64,000 bases of DNA, taken from positions 1,798,001-1,862,000 of the forward strand of contig NZ_CP036532.1 of NCBI RefSeq assembly GCF_004331955.1. Reading direction: 5' to 3'. Within the stretch, counting starts at the first letter, position 1. Every line of letters begins with the position of its first letter. Made by a program: the position numbers and the translations under genes. Source of the stretch: Roseitalea porphyridii. GTDB taxonomy: Bacteria > Pseudomonadota > Alphaproteobacteria > Rhizobiales > Rhizobiaceae. Shown one piece after another: positions 20,143-31,654 of this stretch. Below the pieces are notes generated by a model that worked only from the letters and a program-made list of their open reading frames with translations, was not told the DNA's origin and searched no databases.

Positions 20143-21386
20143 CCGGTTTCTCCCTTCGGTGCATAGAGGACGCTCGCCGTCGCGATCGCGGCAATGCCCT
20201 CGCCACGCCCGACGAAGCCCATCTGTTCGTTGGTGGTCGCCTTGACCGAGCAGCGCTCGATGGCGATGCCGAGCAGGCGCGCAAGCACCTCCCGCATCGC
20301 CAGACGGTGCGGGGCGATCTTGGGCGCCTCGGCGATCAGCGAGACGTCGGCGTTCAGGATCGTGCCGCCCGCTTCGCGCACGATGCGCGCGGCCTCTTTG
20401 AGGAACAGCGCCGATGCCTGGCCCTTCCATTGCGGATCGGAGGGCGGGAAATGATCACCGATGTCGCCCGCGCCGCAGGTGGCCAGAAGCGCATCGGTCA
20501 ACGCGTGAAGGCCCACATCGGCGTCCGAATGCCCGCTGAGCGTCTTCGTGTGCGGGATCGCGACTCCGCACAGCATGACATGGTCGCCTGGCCCGAACCG
20601 GTGCACGTCATAGCCGTTGCCGGTGCGGATGTCGGGCAGGGCAGGGGCGGCGTTTCCGGCAAGCTGCTGTTCGGCCATGTGAAAGTCCTGCGCATAGGTC
20701 AGTTTGACGTTGGCCTTGTCGCCCTCGGTCGTCATGACCGGCAGGCCGGCCCATTCGAAGAGCGCGGCATCGTCCGTGAAATCCTCGCGATCCTCGGCCG
20801 CCGCCCGTCGATGTACGTCGGTGATGGCGGCCAGCGGAAAGGTCTGCGGTGTCTGGGCGGTGAACAGCCCGTCGCGTGGCACGGTTCCGCCGACCGCGCC
20901 GTTCTCGACACGCTTGATCGTCTCGGCGATCGGCAGAACCGGCAGGATGCCGCTTTGGGGATGGGCGGTCGCCGCCGCGTGGATACCGTCGAGCAGCGCT
21001 CGAGAAACGAAGGGACGGGCCGCATCGTGGATCATCACATGGGTGATACCGGGTGCGGTCGCGGCGAGCGCTTCGAGCCCTGCGCGCACCGAGGCCTGCC
21101 GGCTCGCCCCGCCATGCACGGTCCGATACGCCCGGTCCGCGCCGATCGCCTCGGCCAGCAGGGCGTCATCGTCGGCATGGATGACGATGCAGGTCTCGGC
21201 CGGCGCAACGAAGCCTTGAAACGCATCGAGCGTGCGGGCAATCAGGGCGCGGCCGGCGAGCCGGTGATATTGCTTCGGACCGCTGTCGAGCCCCGCCCTC
21301 GCGCCACGTCCGGCGGCCACGATCACGAGCCCCATCACGGGCGCGCGGTCGGCGGTCGGGGCGGGCATGTCGGGAACGGCGGACAT
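20139..21386 (-). CDS. ispDF: Bifunctional IspD/IspF isoprenoid enzyme
   Basis: Two non-consecutive MEP-pathway activities in one chain: 2-C-methyl-D-erythritol 4-phosphate cytidylyltransferase and 2,4-cyclodiphosphate synthase. 415 aa. IspD half: [20 protein letters not shown] with HDAARPFV; IspF half from about 255: [42 protein letters not shown] and [15 protein letters not shown]. The fusion is typical of alphaproteobacteria. The start is MSAVPDMP; the earlier in-frame start at 21440 would intrude into the dusB promoter. Confidence 0.96.
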   Translation of the reverse strand: MSAVPDMPAPTADRAPVMGLVIVAAGRGARAGLDSGPKQYHRLAGRALIARTLDAFQGFVAPAETCIVIHADDDALLAEAIGADRAYRTVHGGASRQASVRAGLEALAATAPGITHVMIHDAARPFVSRALLDGIHAAATAHPQSGILPVLPIAETIKRVENGAVGGTVPRDGLFTAQTPQTFPLAAITDVHRRAAAEDREDFTDDAALFEWAGLPVMTTEGDKANVKLTYAQDFHMAEQQLAGNAAPALPDIRTGNGYDVHRFGPGDHVMLCGVAIPHTKTLSGHSDADVGLHALTDALLATCGAGDIGDHFPPSDPQWKGQASALFLKEAARIVREAGGTILNADVSLIAEAPKIAPHRLAMREVLARLLGIAIERCSVKATTNEQMGFVGRGEGIAAIATASVLYAPKGETG

Positions 21387-21432
21387 CGAATGAAGACCTT
21401 CGGGAACGGCCCGGTTTATCAAAGCGGCATGA

Positions 21433-21448
21433 TTGCGCAATCGCGCAA
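21433..21448. promoter_or_regulatory. Inverted repeat and -10-like element ahead of dusB-ntrBC
   Basis: TTGCGC-AATC-GCGCAA is a perfect 6-bp dyad, 22 bp before the dusB ATG, followed by TATAAA at 21454-21459. The dusB-ntrB-ntrC operon is autoregulated by NtrC in several rhizobia. The dyad is only loosely like the NtrC consensus (TGCAC-N5-GTGCA type), so the regulator is not proven. Confidence 0.4.
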
Positions 21449-21470
21449 CTCTGTATAAAGATTAGGCACG

Positions 21471-22517
21471 ATGAACGTTTGCCCAAAAAACGCTCAAGCA
21501 CCGACGCATGACGCTCTGCGCCAGCCGCTCGACATCGGCCCGGTGCGGCTGCGCAACCGCGTGTTTCTGGCGCCGATGTCGGGTATCTCGGACGCGCCGT
21601 TCCGCCGACTGGCGTATGGGCATGGAGCCGGGCTCGTCGTCAGCGAGATGACTGCCAGCCGCGAACTCTGCCAGGCGCATGCCGAAAGCCGCAAGCGGGC
21701 GATGCGCCACGCCGGGCAGGGGCCATTCATGCTGCAACTGGCCGGCCGCGAATCGCGCTGGATGGGCGAAGCCGCCCGCATTGCCGTCGACGCCGGCGCC
21801 GACGTCATCGACATCAACATGGGCTGCCCGGCCAGGAAGGTGACGGGCGGCCTGTCTGGTTCGGCGCTGATGCGTGACCTCGACCATGCGCTGACGCTGA
21901 TCGAGGCGACCGTCAAGGCGGTCGATGTGCCGGTGACCCTCAAGATGCGGCTTGGCTGGGACGGGGACTCGGTGAACGCGCCCGAACTGGCTCGCCGCGC
22001 CGAACAGGCCGGCGTCCGGATGATGACCGTGCATGGCCGCACGCGTCAGCAGTTCTATGAGGGCAGGGCGGACTGGCACGCCGTCGCCGCCGTGCGTGAG
22101 GCGATCACGGTGCCCCTCGTCGTCAATGGCGACATCACCGATCCGGCTTCCGCCCGCTCGGCGCTCGCCGCCTCGGGCGCCGACGCGGTGATGGTCGGCC
22201 GCGCCGCCTGCGGCCGGCCCTGGCTCGCCGGACAGATCGCCGGCGAGGCGGACGACACGATCCCGGATGCCGACGCCATCGCCGCCTATGTGATTGACCA
22301 TTACGACGCGATGCTCGCACACTACGGCGCCGACATGGGCGTGCGCCACGCGCGCAAGCATCTGGGCTGGTACATCGACGCGCATGCGGCCCATCTTGTT
22401 GGCCTGCCGGCCTTCAAGGGCGCGATCCTGCGCGAGCGCGATCCCGACATCGTCCGGCAGAAGCTGGCGATCATCTTCGAGACCGCCGCCACTGCACCAC
22501 GGAGCCTGGCCGCATGA
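21471..22517 (+). CDS. dusB: tRNA-dihydrouridine synthase B (nifR3-type)
   Basis: FMN enzyme reducing uridines of the tRNA D-loop. 348 aa TIM barrel: [24 protein letters not shown], the active-site block [23 protein letters not shown] with its Cys, [14 protein letters not shown] and NGDITDP. It is the first gene of the conserved dusB-ntrB-ntrC operon, and ntrB starts within its stop (ATGA). Confidence 0.96.
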   Translation: MNVCPKNAQAPTHDALRQPLDIGPVRLRNRVFLAPMSGISDAPFRRLAYGHGAGLVVSEMTASRELCQAHAESRKRAMRHAGQGPFMLQLAGRESRWMGEAARIAVDAGADVIDINMGCPARKVTGGLSGSALMRDLDHALTLIEATVKAVDVPVTLKMRLGWDGDSVNAPELARRAEQAGVRMMTVHGRTRQQFYEGRADWHAVAAVREAITVPLVVNGDITDPASARSALAASGADAVMVGRAACGRPWLAGQIAGEADDTIPDADAIAAYVIDHYDAMLAHYGADMGVRHARKHLGWYIDAHAAHLVGLPAFKGAILRERDPDIVRQKLAIIFETAATAPRSLAA

Positions 22518-23658
22518 GCAAGCCGCCCGTGCAGACCGACGGATCGTCGCGGGCTCTTCAGGTGCTCAACACGATCCGCGATCCCGTCATCCTGCTCGAT
22601 GCGGACAATCTGATCCGTTTTGCCAATCTTGAGGCGGAGTATTTCTTCCTGTCCTCGTCGACCCATCTGGAAGGCCGCCGGATCGACGACTTCCTGCCTT
22701 TCTCGAGCCCGCTGATCGCGCTGATCGGCCAGGTGCGCGAGGAGGGTTCGCCGGTCAACGAGTACCGCGTCGACATTTCCTCGCCCCGCATCGGCCCCGA
22801 CCGGATCGTCGACATTCATGTGACACCCGTGCCCGAGGAGGCCGGCGCCATGGTCATCGTGTTCCGCGAGCGGTCCATGGCGGACAAGTTCGACCGGCAG
22901 ATGACCCATCGCGGTGCCGCCCGTTCGGTGACGGGCCTTGCCGCCATGCTCGGCCACGAGATCAAGAACCCGCTGTCCGGCATCAGGGGCGCGGCGCAAC
23001 TGCTCGAACTGTCGGCCAACGACGAGGATCGCGCGCTGACGCAGCTCATCCGCGCCGAGACCGACCGCATCGTCCAGCTTGTCGACAAGATGGAGGTCTT
23101 CTCCGACGAACGCCCCGTCGATCGCCAGGCGGTCAACATTCACGTCGTGCTGGATCGCGTTGAAAAAATTGCCAAAACCGGTTTCGCGCGAAATGTGCGC
23201 TTCTCCCAGCATTACGACCCGTCGCTGCCCTATGTGGCCGGCAATCAGGATCAGCTCATCCAGGTGTTCCTCAACCTGGTCAAGAACGCGGCAGAGGCCT
23301 GCGGCCAGGCCGACCGGCCGCACGTCAAGCTCAAGACAGCCTACCGGCCCGGCATCCACCTTTCGATTCCCGGCGCCAGCGAGCGCGTCTCGCTGCCGCT
23401 CGAATTCTCGGTCGAGGACAACGGCCCGGGCGTGCCCGAGGACATGCAGATGCACATGTTCGACCCGTTCATCACGACCAAGCAGAACGGATCGGGCCTT
23501 GGCCTTGCCCTTGTCGCCAAGATCGTCGGCGATCATGGCGGCGTGATCGAATGCGACAGCGTGCCCGGTCGCACGGTCTTCCGTATCCTGATGCCGGCGG
23601 CCCCACCCCACATGGCGCCGCAGGCCGTCGCCGGTCACGACACGGCGGAGGAAACCGC

Positions 23659-23662
<4 letters not shown>
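22514..23662 (+). CDS. ntrB: Nitrogen regulation sensor kinase NtrB (GlnL)
   Basis: Cytosolic histidine kinase/phosphatase that reads nitrogen status through PII and controls NtrC. 382 aa: PAS domain (about 15-120), DHp helix with His148 in [10 protein letters not shown], then the ATPase domain with [13 protein letters not shown] (N box), [12 protein letters not shown] (G1) and [18 protein letters not shown] (G2). ATGA overlaps at both ends couple it to dusB and ntrC. Confidence 0.96.
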
Positions 23663-25119
<1,457 letters not shown>

Positions 25120-25172
25120 CCCGACCCGCACGCGCCGTGCGAAGAAACGCCTTGTCAGCGCCCGGTGCGTTG

Positions 25173-25193
25173 CAATATTGCCACAATGTGTTG
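25173..25193. promoter_or_regulatory. Two CAA-Nx-TTG motifs in the ntrY promoter region
   Basis: CAATATTG (25173-25180, inside the perfect palindrome GCAATATTGC) and CAATGTGTTG (25184-25193) both fit CAA-N2-5-TTG, which I recall as the reported NtrX recognition pattern in rhizobia. GTTGCA is also repeated directly at 25169 and 25190, 21 bp apart. The cluster is 86 bp before ntrY and suggests NtrX autoregulation. Confidence 0.45.
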
Positions 25194-25278
25194 CAGGTAT
25201 GCGACGCTGGCCGCAAAGGCCTGAAGCGGCCGTGACGGCGTCACGGGACGTTTCAAGGGGCGCAAGGCGGGATCGACC

Positions 25279-27609
25279 ATGGTTTCGATGGAGCAGGGCA
25301 CGCCCCGCTCGCTACTGACGCGAACCCTTGGCGGCGGGCATATCGGCCCGGCCGGCGGGATCGCCGTGGTCGCCGCCGCGCTCGTCACCGCCAGCGTCTC
25401 GTTCGTCATCCTGATCGGACTGACCCCGATCCAGCCCGACAACAGCGTCACGCTGACGGCGATCGTCATCAACGGCCTGTTCGTGGCCGCGCTACTGGTG
25501 CTGATCGGTCTCGAACTGCGCAACATCTGGCAGGCGCGCCGCGACCGCAAGGCGGCGTCCCGGCTGCATCTGCGCATCGTGAGCATGTTCTCGATCGTCG
25601 CCGCCGCGCCGGCGATCGTCGTCGCCGTCGTCGCCGCGGTCACGCTCGATCTGGGACTGGATCGCTGGTTCGAGATCAGGACGCAGACCATCGTCGACAG
25701 TTCGATCCAGGTGGCCGAATCCTACGTCAACGAGGCCGCGGTCAATCTGCGTGATTCGACCATCAACATGGCCTTCGCGCTCGATCAGCGCCGCACGCTG
25801 TTCAATCTGGACCGCAACGGCTTCCGGCTCCTGCTGACGCAGCAGGCGCGCGGGCGTGGCATGCTCGGCGCCTCGGTGATCCGCCCCGACGGCAGCGTCA
25901 TCCATTCCGCCGACATCGAGGTCGACCGGCCGCTGCCGCTGCCGCCCGCCGATGCGCTCGCCGCCGCCGGTGACGGCACGCCCGTCATCATCCCGCCTGG
26001 ACGCACCAACCTCGTCGGCGCCGTCATCCAGCTTCGCGAGATCGAGGATGCGCTGCTCTACACGCTGCGCACGGTCGACGCCGGCGCCCTCGACGCCGTG
26101 CGGCTTATGCAGCAGAACCGCACAGAATACCAGAACCTTGAAGCCAACCAGGGCACGGTGCAGATCGCCTTCGCGCTGCTCTATTTCGGCCTGACGCTGA
26201 TCCTGCTGCTGTCGGCGATCTGGACCGGTATCGCCGTCGCCAACCGGATCGTCCGGCCGATCCGCCAGCTCATCAACGCCTCCGACGAGGTCGGTCGCGG
26301 CAATCTGGAGGTGCGCGTGCCGGTGCGCGCCACCGACGGCGACATCGCCCATCTGGGCGAGACGTTCAACGGCATGCTCGGGCAGCTCAAGAGCCAGCGC
26401 GACGAGATCCTGAGCGCCAAGGATGTCATCGACAAGCGCCGGCGCTTTTCCGAGGCCGTGCTCTCGGGCGTCTCGGCCGGGGTGCTGGGCGTCGACGATC
26501 GCGGCCGCATCAGCGTCGCCAACCGCTCGGCGGCGACGATCCTGAACGGCGGCCGGCCGATCGAGACCGGCGCGACGCTGAAGGACGTGGCCCCGCCCGT
26601 TCACGCCGGCTTCGTCCAGGCGATCCGGTCGCGCCGGGCCGACTATCGCGCGCCTGTGGCCTTCACCGATCGCGACGGCCGCGAACGTGTCCTCAACATC
26701 CAGGTCAATTTCGACCGGCAGCCGGCCGGCCAGCAGGGGGCGCCGACGCGGACCCATGTCGTCACCGTCGACGACGTCTCCGATCTGGTCGAGGCGCAGC
26801 GCTCGAGCGCCTGGGCCGATGTCGCCCGCCGCATCGCCCACGAGATCAAGAATCCGCTGACGCCGATCCAGCTGTCGGCCGAGCGCATCAAGCGCCGCTA
26901 CGGCAAGGCGATCGATCCCGATGACCGGGAAGTGTTCGACCAGTGCACCGACACGATCATCCGGCAGGTCGGCGACATCGGCCGGATGGTCGACGAATTC
27001 TCCTCGTTCGCGCGCATGCCCAAGCCGGTCATGGCGAGCCAGGACCTGCGCGAGACGATCCGCGAGGCGGCGTTCCTCGTCGAGGTCAGCCGCAACGAGA
27101 TCACGGTCGAGCGCGATCTGCCCGACGAGCCGCTGCCCGTCACCTTCGACGCCCGGCTTGTTGGCCAGGCGATCGGCAATGTCATCAAGAATGCCTCGGA
27201 AGCCATCGAGGCCCGGCTTGCCGGTCACGACAATGCCGAACTCGCCGGTCATATCCTTGTGCGCGGCTACCGCACGCCCGACGGTGGCCACGTCCATGTC
27301 GATGTGATCGACAACGGAAGGGGGCTGCCGGCGCAGAACCGGTCCAAGCTGCTCGAACCCTACATGACCACGCGCGAGAAGGGCACGGGCCTCGGCCTTG
27401 CCATCGTCCGCAAGGTCATGGAGGACCATGCCGGCGCGCTCGAACTGCACGATGCGCCGGCCGATTTCCACGATGGCATCGGCGCCATGGTGCGGCTCGT
27501 CTTTCCGCTGCGTGCGAATGCGCCCACCGGAAACGCCGGCGACATCGAACAAGCCGCCACGGCGCCGCAGGCCGCCGCGCGGGAAGGACGTCCGGAGGTC
27601 ACCTCATGA
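25279..27609 (+). CDS. ntrY: Nitrogen/redox sensor kinase NtrY
   Basis: Inner-membrane histidine kinase partnered with NtrX. 776 aa: TM helices at about 26-48, 57-80, 98-124 and 293-318, an extracytoplasmic sensor segment between the last two, HAMP, a PAS domain (about 390-490), DHp with RIAHEIKNPLTPIQ, and an ATPase domain with IGNVIKNASEA, DVIDNGRGLP and GTGLGLAIVRKVMEDH. It is separated from ntrC by 159 bp carrying possible NtrX sites, and overlaps ntrX by 4 bp. Confidence 0.96.
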   Translation: MVSMEQGTPRSLLTRTLGGGHIGPAGGIAVVAAALVTASVSFVILIGLTPIQPDNSVTLTAIVINGLFVAALLVLIGLELRNIWQARRDRKAASRLHLRIVSMFSIVAAAPAIVVAVVAAVTLDLGLDRWFEIRTQTIVDSSIQVAESYVNEAAVNLRDSTINMAFALDQRRTLFNLDRNGFRLLLTQQARGRGMLGASVIRPDGSVIHSADIEVDRPLPLPPADALAAAGDGTPVIIPPGRTNLVGAVIQLREIEDALLYTLRTVDAGALDAVRLMQQNRTEYQNLEANQGTVQIAFALLYFGLTLILLLSAIWTGIAVANRIVRPIRQLINASDEVGRGNLEVRVPVRATDGDIAHLGETFNGMLGQLKSQRDEILSAKDVIDKRRRFSEAVLSGVSAGVLGVDDRGRISVANRSAATILNGGRPIETGATLKDVAPPVHAGFVQAIRSRRADYRAPVAFTDRDGRERVLNIQVNFDRQPAGQQGAPTRTHVVTVDDVSDLVEAQRSSAWADVARRIAHEIKNPLTPIQLSAERIKRRYGKAIDPDDREVFDQCTDTIIRQVGDIGRMVDEFSSFARMPKPVMASQDLRETIREAAFLVEVSRNEITVERDLPDEPLPVTFDARLVGQAIGNVIKNASEAIEARLAGHDNAELAGHILVRGYRTPDGGHVHVDVIDNGRGLPAQNRSKLLEPYMTTREKGTGLGLAIVRKVMEDHAGALELHDAPADFHDGIGAMVRLVFPLRANAPTGNAGDIEQAATAPQAAAREGRPEVTS

Positions 27610-28967
27610 AAGCCGACATCCTTGTCATCGACGATGAAGACGACATCCGCGATATCGTCTCGGGCATTCTCGACGACGAGGGCCACGAGACGCGCACAGC
27701 CCATGACAGCGACTCCGCGCTGGCCGCGATCGCCGACCGCGTGCCACGCCTGATCTTCCTCGACATCTGGCTGCAGGGCAGTCGGATGGACGGCCTCGAA
27801 CTGCTCGACGCGATCCAGCAGATGCATCCCGGCCTTCCCATCGTGATGATCTCGGGGCATGGCAACATCGAGACCGCCGTCTCGGCGATCAAGCGCGGCG
27901 CGTACGACTACATCGAAAAGCCGTTCAAGGCCGACCGTCTCGTGCTGGTCGCCGAGCGCGCGCTCGAGGCGCACGCCCTCAAGCGCGAGGTCGCCGCGCT
28001 CAAGCGCCATTCAGGCGGGCAGGCCGAGCTGACCGGCAACTCGCCGGCCATGAACGCGCTGCGCCAGCAGATCGACCGGATCGCGCCGACCAATTCGCGC
28101 GTGATGATCACCGGGCCGACCGGTTGCGGCAAGGAACTGGTCGCGCGGGCCATCCACAGCGCCTCCGAGCGCGCAAGCGGCCCGTTCGTCGCGCTCAACG
28201 CGGCAGCGATCACACCCAGCCGGATGGAGATCGAACTCTTCGGGACCGAGGCCAACGGCGCCGAGCGCAAGGTCGGCGCGCTCGAACAGGCCCATGGCGG
28301 CATCCTCTATCTCGACGAGGTCGCCGACATGCCGCAGGAGACCCAGTCGAAGATCCTGCGCGTGCTGGTCGAGCAGGAGTTCGAGCGGGTCGGCGGCGTA
28401 AGGCGGGTCAAGGTCGACGTGCGCGTGATCTCCTCGACCGCCTTCGATCTGGAGGCGCTGATCTCGCATCGCCGCTTCCGGCGCGATCTGTTCAACCGGC
28501 TCGCCGTCGTGCCGATCGCTGTCCCCGGCCTCGCCGACCGGCGCGAGGACATCGTCATGCTGGTCGACGGGTTCGTCCGCCAGATCAGCGCGCAGACCGG
28601 CATCCGGCCGCGCATGATCGACGACGATGCGATGGCCGTGCTGCAGGCGCATTCCTGGCCCGGCAACATCCGTCAGCTGCGCAATACGGTCGAACGGCTG
28701 CTGATCCTTGCCCGTGACGAACCAGAGGACCGGATGATCACGCCGGACATGCTGCCGGCCGAACTCAGCGAGAACCTGCCCAAGGCGCCCACCGCCGACG
28801 ACACGCACATCATGTCGCTGCCGCTGCGCGAGGCGCGCGAGCGCTTCGAGCGCGACTATCTGCTCGCCCAGATCTCGCGTTTTGGCGGAAACATCTCGCG
28901 TACCGCCGAATTCATTGGTATGGAGCGCTCCGCCCTGCACCGGAAACTGAAATCCCTCGGAGTGTGA
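27606..28967 (+). CDS. ntrX: Response regulator NtrX
   Basis: 453 aa: receiver with Asp53 (IFLDIWLQGS), AAA+ domain with Walker A GPTGCGKE (170-177) and YLDEVADMP, and a Fis-type HTH (GGNISRTAEFIGMERSALHRK). The sigma54-contact GAFTGA loop present in NtrC is missing; the corresponding segment reads FGTEANGAERKVGALEQ. Alphaproteobacterial NtrX is known to lack it and to act with sigma70 as activator or repressor in nitrogen, redox and cell-envelope control. trkA follows 6 bp later. Confidence 0.96.
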   Translation: MKADILVIDDEDDIRDIVSGILDDEGHETRTAHDSDSALAAIADRVPRLIFLDIWLQGSRMDGLELLDAIQQMHPGLPIVMISGHGNIETAVSAIKRGAYDYIEKPFKADRLVLVAERALEAHALKREVAALKRHSGGQAELTGNSPAMNALRQQIDRIAPTNSRVMITGPTGCGKELVARAIHSASERASGPFVALNAAAITPSRMEIELFGTEANGAERKVGALEQAHGGILYLDEVADMPQETQSKILRVLVEQEFERVGGVRRVKVDVRVISSTAFDLEALISHRRFRRDLFNRLAVVPIAVPGLADRREDIVMLVDGFVRQISAQTGIRPRMIDDDAMAVLQAHSWPGNIRQLRNTVERLLILARDEPEDRMITPDMLPAELSENLPKAPTADDTHIMSLPLREARERFERDYLLAQISRFGGNISRTAEFIGMERSALHRKLKSLGV

Positions 28968-28973
28968 TTTCCC

Positions 28974-30350
28974 ATGCGCGTCATCATCTGCGGAGCCGGC
29001 CAGGTGGGCTTCGGCATCGCCGAGCGGCTGGCTTCCGAGGGCAATGACGTTTCGGTCATCGACACCTCCGAGCAGTTGATCGAACGCGTGCGCGACACGC
29101 TGGACGTGCGCGGCATCGTCGGTCACGGCAGCCATCCGGACGTCCTTGCCGCCGCCGGCGCCGATCAGGCCGAGATGATCATCGCCGTCACGCTCTACGA
29201 CGAGGTCAACATGACCGCGTGCCAGGTGGCGCATTCGCTGTTCGACGTGCCCACCAAGATCGCGCGCGTCCGGGCCCAGTCCTATCTGGGTGCCCATTTC
29301 GGCGATCTCTTCTCGCGCGACCACCTTCCGATCGACGTCGTCATCTCGCCCGAAAAGGAAGTCGGTCAGGTCGTCCTCAAGCGCATCGCGCTGCCCGGCG
29401 CGACCGACGTCGTCCAGTTCGCCGACGACCATGTGACGATGATGGCGATCGAGTGCAGCGAGGATTGCCCGGTCGTCAACACGCCGCTCAGCCAGCTCAC
29501 CGACCTGTTTCCCGATCTGAACGCGACCGTCGTCGGCGTCTGGCGCAACGAGAAGCTGTTCGTACCCCATTCGGCCGACCAGCTTCTGACCGACGATCTG
29601 GTCTATGTGATCTCCCATCGCGATCAGGTGCGCCGCACGCTCTCGCTGTTCGGGCACGAGGAGACCGAGGCGCGCCGCATCGTCATCGCCGGCGGCGGCA
29701 ACATCGGCCATTTCGTCGCCACCGAACTGGAGCGCGAGGGCGCCCGCACCAATGTCAAGATCATCGAGCACAATCGCGAGCGCGCGATCCGCGTCGCCGA
29801 CACGCTGCGCCGCACCATCGTTCTGCACGGCAGCGCTCTCGACCAGCAGATCCTGCACGAGGCCGATATCCAGGATGCCGAACTGATGGTCTCGCTGACC
29901 AATGACGATCAGGTCAACGTGCTGTCGGCGGTGATGGCCAAGAAGCTGGGCTGCGACGCGACGATGAGCCTGATCAACGATCTGGGTTACCAGTCATTCA
30001 CGGCGACGCTCGGCATCGACGCCCACATCAATCCGCGCGCGGTCACCATCTCGCGGGTGCTCCAGCACATGCGCCGCGGCCGCATCCGCCAGGTCCATTC
30101 GGTGCAGAAGGGGCAGGCAGAAGTGCTCGAGGCCGAGGCGCTCGAAACCTCGCCGCTGGTCGGTCCGCCCCTGCGCGAACTCGACCTGCCCGAGGACATC
30201 CGCATCGGCGCGATCTATCGCAACGGCGAGGTGGTCCGCCCAGACGGCGAAACGCGGATCAAGGCGCACGACCGCGTCGTCATTTTCGCCAAGACCTCGG
30301 CGGTCAAGCAGGTCGAGCAGCTGTTCCGCGTCAGCCTGCAGTTCTTCTGA
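28974..30350 (+). CDS. trkA: Trk potassium-uptake regulatory subunit TrkA
   Basis: Peripheral NAD(H)/nucleotide-binding subunit gating the TrkH/TrkG potassium channel. 458 aa in two tandem RCK modules, each with a Rossmann start: GAGQVGFGIAERLASEG (about 5-21) and AGGGNIGHFVATELEREG (about 238-255), each followed by a TrkA-C domain. The position after ntrX is conserved in Rhizobiales. No trkH is in the window. Confidence 0.95.
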   Translation: MRVIICGAGQVGFGIAERLASEGNDVSVIDTSEQLIERVRDTLDVRGIVGHGSHPDVLAAAGADQAEMIIAVTLYDEVNMTACQVAHSLFDVPTKIARVRAQSYLGAHFGDLFSRDHLPIDVVISPEKEVGQVVLKRIALPGATDVVQFADDHVTMMAIECSEDCPVVNTPLSQLTDLFPDLNATVVGVWRNEKLFVPHSADQLLTDDLVYVISHRDQVRRTLSLFGHEETEARRIVIAGGGNIGHFVATELEREGARTNVKIIEHNRERAIRVADTLRRTIVLHGSALDQQILHEADIQDAELMVSLTNDDQVNVLSAVMAKKLGCDATMSLINDLGYQSFTATLGIDAHINPRAVTISRVLQHMRRGRIRQVHSVQKGQAEVLEAEALETSPLVGPPLRELDLPEDIRIGAIYRNGEVVRPDGETRIKAHDRVVIFAKTSAVKQVEQLFRVSLQFF

Positions 30351-30379
30351 AGCCGCCGAACCGAAAGGGAAGGGCACCC

Positions 30380-31270
30380 ATGTCACGCATCGCCTACGTC
30401 AATGGCCGCTACGTGCCGCACCAAAGCGCGCGTGTGCATGTCGAGGACCGTGGCTACCAGTTCTCCGATGGCGTCTACGAGGTGTGCGAGGTCTCGGACG
30501 GCTATATCCTGGACCGGACCCGGCATCTCGAACGGCTGGACCGTTCGCTGTCGGAACTGGCGATCGGCTGGCCCGTGGAACGCGAGGCGCTCGGCCGGAT
30601 CATGATCGAGGTCGCCGCGCGCAACCGGGTGCGCGACGGTCTGGTCTATGTCCAGGTCACGCGCGGCGTGGCACGGCGCGATCACCCGTTCCCCTCCGCC
30701 GACACGCGCCCGGCGCTCGTCGTCACGGCGCGGTCCACCGACCGGGCCGCGTTCGCCGCGAAGGCCGAAGAGGGGGTCGGCGTCATCACCGTGCCCGACA
30801 CGCGCTGGGACCGGGTCGATATCAAGACGATCGGCCTGTTGCCCAACGTGCTGGCGCGCCAGCAGGCCCGCGACGCCGGGGCGGCCGAGGCGTGGCTCGT
30901 TGACGAAGACGGCATCGTTCTGGAAGGGGCGGCGACCAATGCGTGGATCGTCACGGGCGAGGGGGAACTGGTCACCCGTCCCGCCGTCTCCGGCATCCTG
31001 CGCGGCATCACCCGCGCGACCGCGATCGACACGGCGGCCGCGCTCGGCCTGACGATGGTCGAACGCGGTTTTACGGTCGGCGAGGCCAAGGCTGCCCGCG
31101 AGGCGTTCATGACGTCGGCGACCTCTCAGGTCATGCCGGTCGTGCGCATCGACGGGGCGCCCGTCGCCAATGGCTATCCCGGTGAGATCACACGGCAATT
31201 GCGCGGCGCCTTCTTCGCCCATGCGGAAAAAATCGCCGTGCGCGGATCGCTCGCACTTGAAAAGCCGTGA
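30380..31270 (+). CDS. dat: D-amino-acid aminotransferase (class IV)
   Basis: PLP enzyme of fold type IV. 296 aa: VEDRGYQFSDGVYEV near the N-terminus, the PLP-lysine in VDIKTIGLLPN (K149), and the class IV signature EGAATNAWIV. The RGYQFSDGVYE pattern and context favour a D-amino acid aminotransferase over BCAT. It lies 29 bp after trkA and upstream of hfq, a placement I recall from other Rhizobiales. Confidence 0.88.
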   Translation: MSRIAYVNGRYVPHQSARVHVEDRGYQFSDGVYEVCEVSDGYILDRTRHLERLDRSLSELAIGWPVEREALGRIMIEVAARNRVRDGLVYVQVTRGVARRDHPFPSADTRPALVVTARSTDRAAFAAKAEEGVGVITVPDTRWDRVDIKTIGLLPNVLARQQARDAGAAEAWLVDEDGIVLEGAATNAWIVTGEGELVTRPAVSGILRGITRATAIDTAAALGLTMVERGFTVGEAKAAREAFMTSATSQVMPVVRIDGAPVANGYPGEITRQLRGAFFAHAEKIAVRGSLALEKP

Positions 31271-31402
31271 TCTTTTGGCAAATCTTCACACATGGCTAGG
31301 GTCATAAGCCACAGACGTGACAAGATCGGTCCACCGTACAAGAAGCCAAACGGCCGCACAGGCCAATAGACAAACAGCACGCACCAAGGCGGGGCAACAA
31401 TA

Positions 31403-31654
31403 ATGGCGGAGAGGTCGCAGAACCTTCAGGACCAGTTTCTGAACGCGGTCAGGAAACAGAAGATCCCGCTGACCATTTTTCTGGTCAACGGCGTGAAATT
31501 GACGGGCGTCGTCACGTCGTTCGACAATTTCTGCGTTCTGCTGCGCCGTGACGGCAGCGCGCAACTGGTCTACAAGCACGCCATTTCCACCGTGATGCCG
31601 AGCCAGCCCGTTCAGCTGTTCGACAGCGAGAGCGCGAGCCAGAAGACCGATTGA
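31403..31654 (+). CDS. hfq: RNA chaperone Hfq
   Basis: Hexameric Sm-like protein pairing small RNAs with mRNAs. 83 aa: Sm1 region [41 protein letters not shown], and the Sm2 motif [17 protein letters not shown] short variable tail follows. The 132-bp gap from dat probably holds its promoter. hflX starts inside its stop codon (TTGA). Confidence 0.97.
   Translation: MAERSQNLQDQFLNAVRKQKIPLTIFLVNGVKLTGVVTSFDNFCVLLRRDGSAQLVYKHAISTVMPSQPVQLFDSESASQKTD

Noticed and set aside
25492-27552. 686-codon minus-strand frame opposite ntrY
   Set aside because: ntrY is certain from its domains; the antisense frame has no family features.
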